Shown: positions 15,860 through 20,375 of the stretch, piece after piece
Layout of the letters: each line of letters begins with the position of its first letter
How positions within the stretch are numbered: the first letter of the stretch is position 1
NCBI GenBank assembly: GCA_964351745.1
Contig: CAYGPI010000050.1
Span: 1-20,375, forward strand
Direction: 5' to 3'
Source of the DNA: CAYNJF01 sp964351745
GTDB taxonomy: Bacteria; Pseudomonadota; Gammaproteobacteria; Berkiellales; Berkiellaceae
DNA: 20,375 nt
The notes under the pieces: model-generated
Databases searched by the model: none
What the model saw: the letters and a program-made list of their open reading frames with translations, nothing else
Told to the model about the DNA's origin: nothing
Position numbers and translations under genes: made by a program

Positions 15860-15917
15860 AGTTGAATGCTAAAAAGAAGTCTTGTTGATTATAAGTGCAT
15901 TTATAGTTCTAAAGTTG

Positions 15918-15945
15918 TTGACAAAGCTACTTGAGTCGTTATAAT
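15918..15945 (+). promoter_or_regulatory. Perfect-consensus sigma-70 promoter ahead of the chaperone gene
   Basis: TTGACA (15918-15923) and TATAAT (15940-15945) are both exact consensus hexamers with a 16-base spacer, the strongest promoter in the window. Transcription should begin near 15952, giving a leader of about 190 bases before the start codon at 16146. Confidence 0.85.
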
Positions 15946-15951
15946 CCCAAT

Positions 15952-16145
15952 CCCTGTTTGACAGAGGGCTTCGTTAAGCATACTTGAGAGCCTTTATATA
16001 ACTAGGAATGCCGTGATAGAGCCACTTATAAATTCTGACATTGATCACAAAGAGCAGATAAGTGGAGGCAGCCATAACATGTCGTTAAATTCAGAGTAAA
16101 TTCAAAACCATTGAATCTCTCAAACTAGAAAACAAAGGTTACACT
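15952..16145 (+). promoter_or_regulatory. Structured 5' leader with a Shine-Dalgarno hairpin and a six-codon frame
   Basis: Three hairpins can form. At the 5' end CCCTGT pairs with ACAG and GG (15952-15967, one bulge). CCACTTAT (16022-16029) pairs with ATAAGTGG (16058-16065), which covers the first bases of GGAGG (16064-16068); ten bases on, an ATG at 16079 opens a frame of six codons (MSLNSE, stop 16097-16099). ATTCAA/TTGAAT (16100-16116), extended by AGAG/CTCT, follows that frame. TTGAGAG (15984-15990) can pair instead with CTCTCAA (16117-16123), excluding the last hairpin's lower stem. The chaperone gene's own site, AAAGG, is seven bases before its ATG. This looks like a regulated leader (translation coupling, attenuation or temperature sensing), but no known riboswitch class is recognised. 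Confidence 0.5.
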
Positions 16146-17402
16146 ATGTCAAGCTGCGGTTTAGATTTCGGTACTAGCAACTCAACACTGGCCATCTCTC
16201 GTCACTCTAAAACCTCCTTAGTCGCTCTAAGTGGTACATCCCCGGTTCTAAAGTCTGCCATTTTTTTTGATTCTGAGTTTAAAGATCACGTTATTGGTCA
16301 AGTTGGCATTGAGCGCTATTTAGATGGAGGACAGGGCCGGCTCATGTTGTCTTTAAAAAGTCTTCTAGGATCGGCTTTGATGAATGATAAAATTGCTGTG
16401 TGTGGGAAATGGATAACTTATCGAGACATCATCGGCCTTGTCATCAAATACATCAAGGATACAGCTGAAAGGCAATTGAATACTGAGCTCACGCAAGTCG
16501 CTGTGGGACGTCCGGTTCGCTATCACGACACCAATGATGAAAGAGATAAGGTTGCCCAAGATACCATGGAGCTTATCATGAAAGAGCAAGGGTTTAAGGA
16601 GATTGTTTTTCAATTTGAACCAATTGCGGCAGCCTTGGATTATGAAAGCACCATTCGTCATGAGCAACTTGCCTTGATTATAGATTTGGGTGGGGGCACT
16701 TCGGATTTTACAATCATCAAGCTGAATAACCATGCTATGAATGCAGTTAATAGAAATGACGATATTCTAGCCAACAACGGCATTCACATTGGCGGCACTA
16801 ATTTTGATAAAGAGCTAAGCTTGCAAACCATCATGCCTTTACTTGGCATGGGGAGTTGTATAAGAGGAATGAATGGCGCTCAACTAGAGATGCCATCATC
16901 ATTATACTATGACTTAACATCATGGCATTTATTAAATCATCTATATTCCAATAAGAATATTAGCGACATTAAAAATTTATACCTAGTGTCGGAACAGAAG
17001 CATTTAATAAAGCGAGCTGTGGATACACTAGAAAATAAATTGGGTCATTATTTACTACAAGCTGCTGAACATTCTAAAATTAACTTAAGCTCTGCGTTAA
17101 CGGATGAGATTGATTTGTCAGATCTTGAGAAGAGCTTAAAGGCTTTGATTTCTCGAGAAGACTTTGAGTGCCAGAGCCATGCATTGAATGATGATTTGAA
17201 AAAAACAATTCAAAGCACTTTAAAGACTGCTGGCATCAGTGCTCTTCAAATTGATTCTGTATTTTTAACTGGTGGCACAACAAAGATCCCTTCGGTTTAT
17301 CAAATGATAACAAGCATGTTCCCGAACTCACAGTTTATAACAGGTGACGTTTATGGGAGTGTAGGCAAAGGGCTTGCCATCACAGCTGCACAACTACGCT
17401 AA
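16146..17402 (+). CDS. yegD: YegD-like Hsp70-family ATPase
   Basis: The 418-residue product is the nucleotide-binding part of an Hsp70/actin-fold ATPase without the substrate-binding and lid domains, as in E. coli YegD (about 450 residues). Phosphate loop 1 is GLDFGTSNST (5-14), loop 2 is DLGGGTSDFT (180-189) and the adenosine motif is LTGGTTKIPS near 373-382. AVGRPVRY, FQFEPIAAALDYE and MPLLGMG match YegD specifically. It is cytosolic with no signal peptide; the cellular role of the family is poorly known, presumably ATP-dependent protein handling. AAAGG lies seven bases before the ATG. It is preceded by a perfect-consensus promoter and a long structured leader, which implies strong and possibly regulated expression. 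The next gene (ABC transporter) converges on it with 59 bases between stops and only a weak hairpin there. Confidence 0.92.
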   Translation: MSSCGLDFGTSNSTLAISRHSKTSLVALSGTSPVLKSAIFFDSEFKDHVIGQVGIERYLDGGQGRLMLSLKSLLGSALMNDKIAVCGKWITYRDIIGLVIKYIKDTAERQLNTELTQVAVGRPVRYHDTNDERDKVAQDTMELIMKEQGFKEIVFQFEPIAAALDYESTIRHEQLALIIDLGGGTSDFTIIKLNNHAMNAVNRNDDILANNGIHIGGTNFDKELSLQTIMPLLGMGSCIRGMNGAQLEMPSSLYYDLTSWHLLNHLYSNKNISDIKNLYLVSEQKHLIKRAVDTLENKLGHYLLQAAEHSKINLSSALTDEIDLSDLEKSLKALISREDFECQSHALNDDLKKTIQSTLKTAGISALQIDSVFLTGGTTKIPSVYQMITSMFPNSQFITGDVYGSVGKGLAITAAQLR

Positions 17403-17461
17403 ATCTAAGTTTGATTGACCTCGGTCTTTGGAGGCGTTTCTAGACTTTCATGGTTTATGTC

Positions 17462-19219
17462 TTAAAGAGTACGATGGGATGATTTGACTAGTTTTTGACC
17501 ACGCATCGTCAGTTTAGCGTGGTAGTAAGGTGATTGATGATTGAGCTTGGGTTGGTGATCAATCACAAGCGTGGTCGCTGGGATATGTTTTTTAATAAAA
17601 GCTATAGCATCCTTCTTTTTAGTTTCATCTAAGGCACTTAGGGACTCATCGAGGATGAGGACTTTGGGTTTCTTAAGAGCAGCACCAATGATTGCCAATC
17701 TTTGCAATTCTCCGCCACTGAGACTTGACCAACTTCGGACGTTATTTTTATTTTGTTTTAAATCTTTAGCAAGATCCTTAAGACCTAGCTCTGTCAACAT
17801 TTTTATCACGCTATGGACTTTGACTTGCTTGCTTTCACTTTCAGATAAAGAGTAAGTCAGAGCCTCAAAGAGGGTGCTTTGGTATGGCAAACAAGGTTTT
17901 TGTGGGATGATATGGGTTTCAGATTCTTTGGCCGGAATCGAGCATTTTCCTTTAGCATGAGGCCAAATCCCAGCGATAGCTTTAATTAGAGTCGATTTGC
18001 CAGTGCCTGTCATGCCCTCTAGCAAAGTAATTTTCCCGGTATCTAAAGTCGCGCTTGCATGATGAAGCAAGGCTTTGCCTGCAGGAGTCTTAAGGGTAAA
18101 ATCTTCAAGCTTAAATTGTTTTTGATCAAATTTTGTACAGTGATGCTCCGATTTTAGATCTTCCCATGATTTGAGAGCTTTTTGAAAATCTTGAATACGA
18201 TCTATCGAAGTGTTCAAAGGCGTAATAAGCTCTATATTTTCCTGTGTCGCTGTAAAAAAGCCAATGATATCACTAAAATAATGATTGATTTCTAAGACAT
18301 CAGTGGCTTGAACTTTCTTAGCAATAATACTTGGTGCTGCCATTATCAGACCAACAGCTACCGACAAATATTGATGAACTTTCCCTACAAATTTTAACCA
18401 AGTTGTAATGCGTAGTTCATTTTCTCTGGTTCTATTGAGTCGAATCAGGCCCTGGTTGTAGAAAACCCGCTCATTAGGCGCGGAGCCTTGCAAAGCAATA
18501 GCCTCTGGGTGACTGTCAATATGATGGATGACATTTTGAAGGCGACCCTCTTCATCTTTTCGCAGGCTCGTTAATGCTTCTAGAGGCTTACTAATCCTAG
18601 ACGAAATCATGTTATAGGCAATAGCATAAAGGACAGAGCCCATGGCCATTAGCCCAGGAACAGCTATCTCTCTGCCCATAAATTCAAAGGCAAGCATTGC
18701 AGACATGGCACTTAGTTTATATATACCAATAAAAAAGCCAAAAAAGGTGGAGATGGATATATCTAATAGCTCTAAGGTCTTGTCAACAACATTTTTAACA
18801 TCATCGCGTAGCACTTTGTTTGGGTAAACTTGTTTCTTTTGTAAGTGGATCCCAAAATAGGCGTGTTGTTTACTGTCTAACCATCGTTCGCCTAAGTCTT
18901 GATTAAGGCTATCAACCAAAGACATTTTTAACTTTGCTGTTGCTAGGTATTTACAAGCTTGGCCGGCACCGTAAATAAAGAGGGTTGCTGTAAAATCGAT
19001 TAATGTGGCGAAGAAGAGTTGGTATGTGACTGTAGGCATGGCAAACATACCCAGAAAGATAGACATGTAACTAAATAAAAACATGACAACTAAAGCTTGA
19101 ATAAGATTAGCTGCGAAATAAGCGATCAGCAGAGCTCTATTTTGTATTTTATTGGTGCTCTCAAAATAGGGGAGAAGCAATTTTGAGCTTTTTTTAAGTA
19201 AACTTGCTAATCCGATCAT
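17462..19219 (-). CDS. ABC half-transporter, SbmA/BacA- and YddA-like (ABCD type)
   Basis: This 585-residue inner-membrane protein fuses a transmembrane domain to an ATPase. Residues about 25-340 carry hydrophobic segments (near 30-60, 68-90, 155-180, 185-205, 280-300) of the ABC_membrane_2 type, with the domain's characteristic NPDQRI-type region changed to NKVLRDDVKN (134-143). The ATPase has Walker A GMTGTGKST (402-410), Q-loop Gln440, signature LSGGE (500-504), Walker B VLILDES (520-526) and His555 in VIDHQ; all catalytic residues are present. It should act as a homodimer. Related proteins move peptides, vitamin B12 or acyl-CoA; the substrate here cannot be read. No C39 peptidase domain is present. 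GGAG is five bases before the ATG, and a good promoter stands at 19246-19274. The response regulator lies 103 bases upstream on the same strand, so read-through is possible. Confidence 0.88.
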   Translation of the reverse strand: MIGLASLLKKSSKLLLPYFESTNKIQNRALLIAYFAANLIQALVVMFLFSYMSIFLGMFAMPTVTYQLFFATLIDFTATLFIYGAGQACKYLATAKLKMSLVDSLNQDLGERWLDSKQHAYFGIHLQKKQVYPNKVLRDDVKNVVDKTLELLDISISTFFGFFIGIYKLSAMSAMLAFEFMGREIAVPGLMAMGSVLYAIAYNMISSRISKPLEALTSLRKDEEGRLQNVIHHIDSHPEAIALQGSAPNERVFYNQGLIRLNRTRENELRITTWLKFVGKVHQYLSVAVGLIMAAPSIIAKKVQATDVLEINHYFSDIIGFFTATQENIELITPLNTSIDRIQDFQKALKSWEDLKSEHHCTKFDQKQFKLEDFTLKTPAGKALLHHASATLDTGKITLLEGMTGTGKSTLIKAIAGIWPHAKGKCSIPAKESETHIIPQKPCLPYQSTLFEALTYSLSESESKQVKVHSVIKMLTELGLKDLAKDLKQNKNNVRSWSSLSGGELQRLAIIGAALKKPKVLILDESLSALDETKKKDAIAFIKKHIPATTLVIDHQPKLNHQSPYYHAKLTMRGQKLVKSSHRTL

Positions 19220-19245
19220 TAGTGCTCCAACTTATAAAAAATAAA

Positions 19246-19274
19246 ATGATAAACTTGGAATAACGCACTATCAA
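19246..19274 (-). promoter_or_regulatory. Sigma-70 promoter of the ABC transporter gene
   Basis: On the minus strand TTGATA (19274-19269) and TATCAT (19251-19246) are each one base off consensus with an ideal 17-base spacer; the -10 ends about 27 bases before the start codon, leaving a short leader of about 20 bases. Confidence 0.65.
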
Positions 19275-19287
19275 CTAAATATTAGTT
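19273..19287. promoter_or_regulatory. Dyad at the -35 of the ABC transporter promoter
   Basis: AACTAA (19273-19278) and TTAGTT (19282-19287) form a perfect six-base dyad around ATA, overlapping the upstream edge of the -35 hexamer. The position suits an activator or repressor site, but such AT-rich dyads also arise by chance. Confidence 0.4.
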
Positions 19288-19322
19288 TAGGGCAATATTA
19301 ATGAAGGTATTTGTTTGACTGA

Positions 19323-19715
19323 CTATTCTAGAAAGCTATTTATGGATTTTATTAGCTCTGTGGGATCTTCAGACTTTATCAGAAAAGAGCTCATACCAGC
19401 TTCTAGGCAAAGGCTTTCATCCTTGCTGCTTTTGCTGCTTGAGTATCCTATGATTGGGATGTCTGCGTATTTCTGTTTGGAGCCTCTTATTTGGTTAGAT
19501 ACCTCATAGCCGTTCATTAGAGGCATGAAGACGTCCATCACAATAAGATCTGCGTGATTTTTTTCTAGAAACTCAAGGGCTTCAGGGCCAGTTGGAACGG
19601 TTTCCACAAAAAAGCCTGATTTTACGAGAAGGGCTTGAAGGACCGCTCGGGCAGTTCTGCTATTCTCAACAATTAATATGGTTAATTTACCAGTGTCAGA
19701 AAGGTCATTACTCAT
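19323..19715 (-). CDS. Receiver-only response regulator
   Basis: The 130-residue product is one CheY-like receiver domain without an output domain, so it should act by protein-protein contact or in a phosphorelay in the cytosol. The phospho-acceptor is Asp61 in DLIVMDVFMPLMNG; the switch Ser is Ser92 or Ser93 (IIGYSSS) and the conserved Lys is Lys114 (FLIKSED). The acidic pair that binds magnesium is Glu17-Asn18 (LIVENSRTAR) instead of two acidic residues, which may weaken phosphorylation. No histidine kinase is in the window. GGA lies six bases before the ATG. It is divergent from smc (69 bases between starts) and precedes the ABC transporter gene on the same strand. The receiver call is firm; its pathway is unknown. 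Confidence 0.93.
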   Translation of the reverse strand: MSNDLSDTGKLTILIVENSRTARAVLQALLVKSGFFVETVPTGPEALEFLEKNHADLIVMDVFMPLMNGYEVSNQIRGSKQKYADIPIIGYSSSKSSKDESLCLEAGMSSFLIKSEDPTELIKSINSFLE

Positions 19716-19725
19716 GAGATATCCA

Positions 19726-19734
19726 TGTTATAAT
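19726..19734 (+). promoter_or_regulatory. Extended -10 promoter of smc
   Basis: TGTTATAAT is a perfect extended -10 (TG, one base, TATAAT), which does not need a good -35; none is seen. It ends 50 bases before the smc start. Confidence 0.6.
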
Positions 19735-19784
19735 CATCCTACTATTTGCCTTCTAATCATAGTTTAGTTCGAGCTCTACCTATT

Positions 19785-20375
19785 ATGCGCCTTAATAATA
19801 TTAAAATTGCTGGTTTCAAATCCTTTGTTGATCCTACCACGATCCCTCTAATAGGCAACTTGGCCGCAGTTGTTGGTCCTAACGGCTGTGGTAAGTCTAA
19901 TGTCATTGATGCAGTGCGCTGGGTTATGGGTGAGTCCAGTGCTAAAAAATTAAGAGGGGGGGAGCTTGCTGATGTTATTTTTAATGGATCGTCTGCAAGA
20001 AAACCTATAGGGCAAGCTTCTGTTGAGCTTAATTTTGATAATACCTTGGGCGCGTTAGGTGGGGAGTACGCGAGTTACACCGAAATTTCTATTCGCCGCC
20101 TCGTGACTCGCGAAGGGCAATCTCATTATTTCCTTAATGGTGTTCGTTGCCGTAGAAGAGATATTACAGATGTCTTTTTAGGAACAGGGCTTGGCCCTCG
20201 CAGCTATGCCATTATTGAGCAGGGCACCATTTCTAAAATTATTGAAGCAAAACCTGAAGAGTTACGAGTTTTCGTTGAGGAAGCTGCTGGTATCTCAAAG
20301 TATAAAGAGCGTAGGAAAGAAACAGAAACTCGCATTCGCCATACTCGTGAAAATCTTGACAGAATGAGTGATTTA
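19785..20375 (+). CDS. smc: Chromosome partition protein Smc, N-terminal part
   Basis: Smc is the ATPase core of bacterial condensin, a ring-shaped dimer that folds and helps segregate the chromosome. The 197 codons in the window encode the N-terminal head, running off the right edge. MRLNNIKIAGFKSFVDPTTI is the standard opening; Walker A is GPNGCGKSN (31-39) with Lys37; RWVMGESSAKKLRGGE is the family's next box; GTGLGPRSYAIIEQGTIS includes the Q-loop region, and FVEEAAGISKYKERRKETE leads into the coiled coil. An extended -10 lies 50 bases upstream; the ribosome site is weak (GAG about 11 bases before the ATG). No frame break is seen. Confidence 0.97.
   Translation, partial: MRLNNIKIAGFKSFVDPTTIPLIGNLAAVVGPNGCGKSNVIDAVRWVMGESSAKKLRGGELADVIFNGSSARKPIGQASVELNFDNTLGALGGEYASYTEISIRRLVTREGQSHYFLNGVRCRRRDITDVFLGTGLGPRSYAIIEQGTISKIIEAKPEELRVFVEEAAGISKYKERRKETETRIRHTRENLDRMSDL

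Noticed and set aside
15950..16130. 6S RNA, tRNA or another known RNA class in the chaperone leader
   Set aside because: I see no 6S closing stem, no tRNA cloverleaf and no terminator T run; the segment runs directly into the chaperone gene.
17462..19219. ABC transporter as exporter of the double-glycine peptide
   Set aside because: It lacks the N-terminal C39 peptidase domain, belongs to a different ABC type and lies about 16 kb from the peptide gene.

Overview
The window reads as an AT-rich gammaproteobacterial chromosome. The markers are an NfuA of the fused A-type/Nfu form, a YegD-like Hsp70 homologue, a bacterial topoisomerase III and the start of a canonical Smc. Several proteins of eukaryotic or host-facing style (a tandem-kinase protein of about 1380 residues and a plant-Deg9-like protease) suggest a host-associated lineage, perhaps Legionellales-like. 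That placement is inference from gene content and composition, not from a database match.

Layout. At 1-1772 the 3' part of hutH (its first residues lie off the window) is followed 11 bases later by a small peptide gene with a double-glycine leader and a glycine-zipper core; a strong terminator closes the unit. From 1817 to 2814 three small minus-strand genes of unknown function follow, each with a ribosome binding site. From 3028 nfuA and a 61-codon gene form a probable operon; then come a proline-rich orphan (3915-4310) and a long plus-strand gene (4439-6814) whose product looks like a superfamily 1 helicase with every ATPase motif eroded.

From 6815 to 7308 lies a gene-free stretch with nested inverted repeats and a start-less open frame. 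A Deg/HtrA-type serine protease (7309-8937, plus) and the tandem-kinase gene (9122-13264, minus) converge on a strong plus-strand terminator. After another gene-free stretch comes topB (13694-15859), then a consensus sigma-70 promoter, a structured leader of about 190 bases and the yegD-like chaperone gene (16146-17402). The minus strand then carries an ABC half-transporter with its own promoter (17462-19219) and a receiver-only response regulator (19323-19715), divergent from smc, which runs off the right edge.

Working together: most neighbours are not obviously one pathway. The clearest couplings are hutH with the small peptide, nfuA with the 61-codon gene, and possibly the response regulator with the ABC transporter. 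For novelty, the best candidates are the hutH-linked glycine-zipper peptide, the pseudo-helicase, the tandem-kinase protein beside the Deg9-like protease, and the chaperone-gene leader, in which a strong Shine-Dalgarno sequence sits in a hairpin ahead of a six-codon frame. No tRNA, rRNA, CRISPR array or intact insertion sequence was seen.
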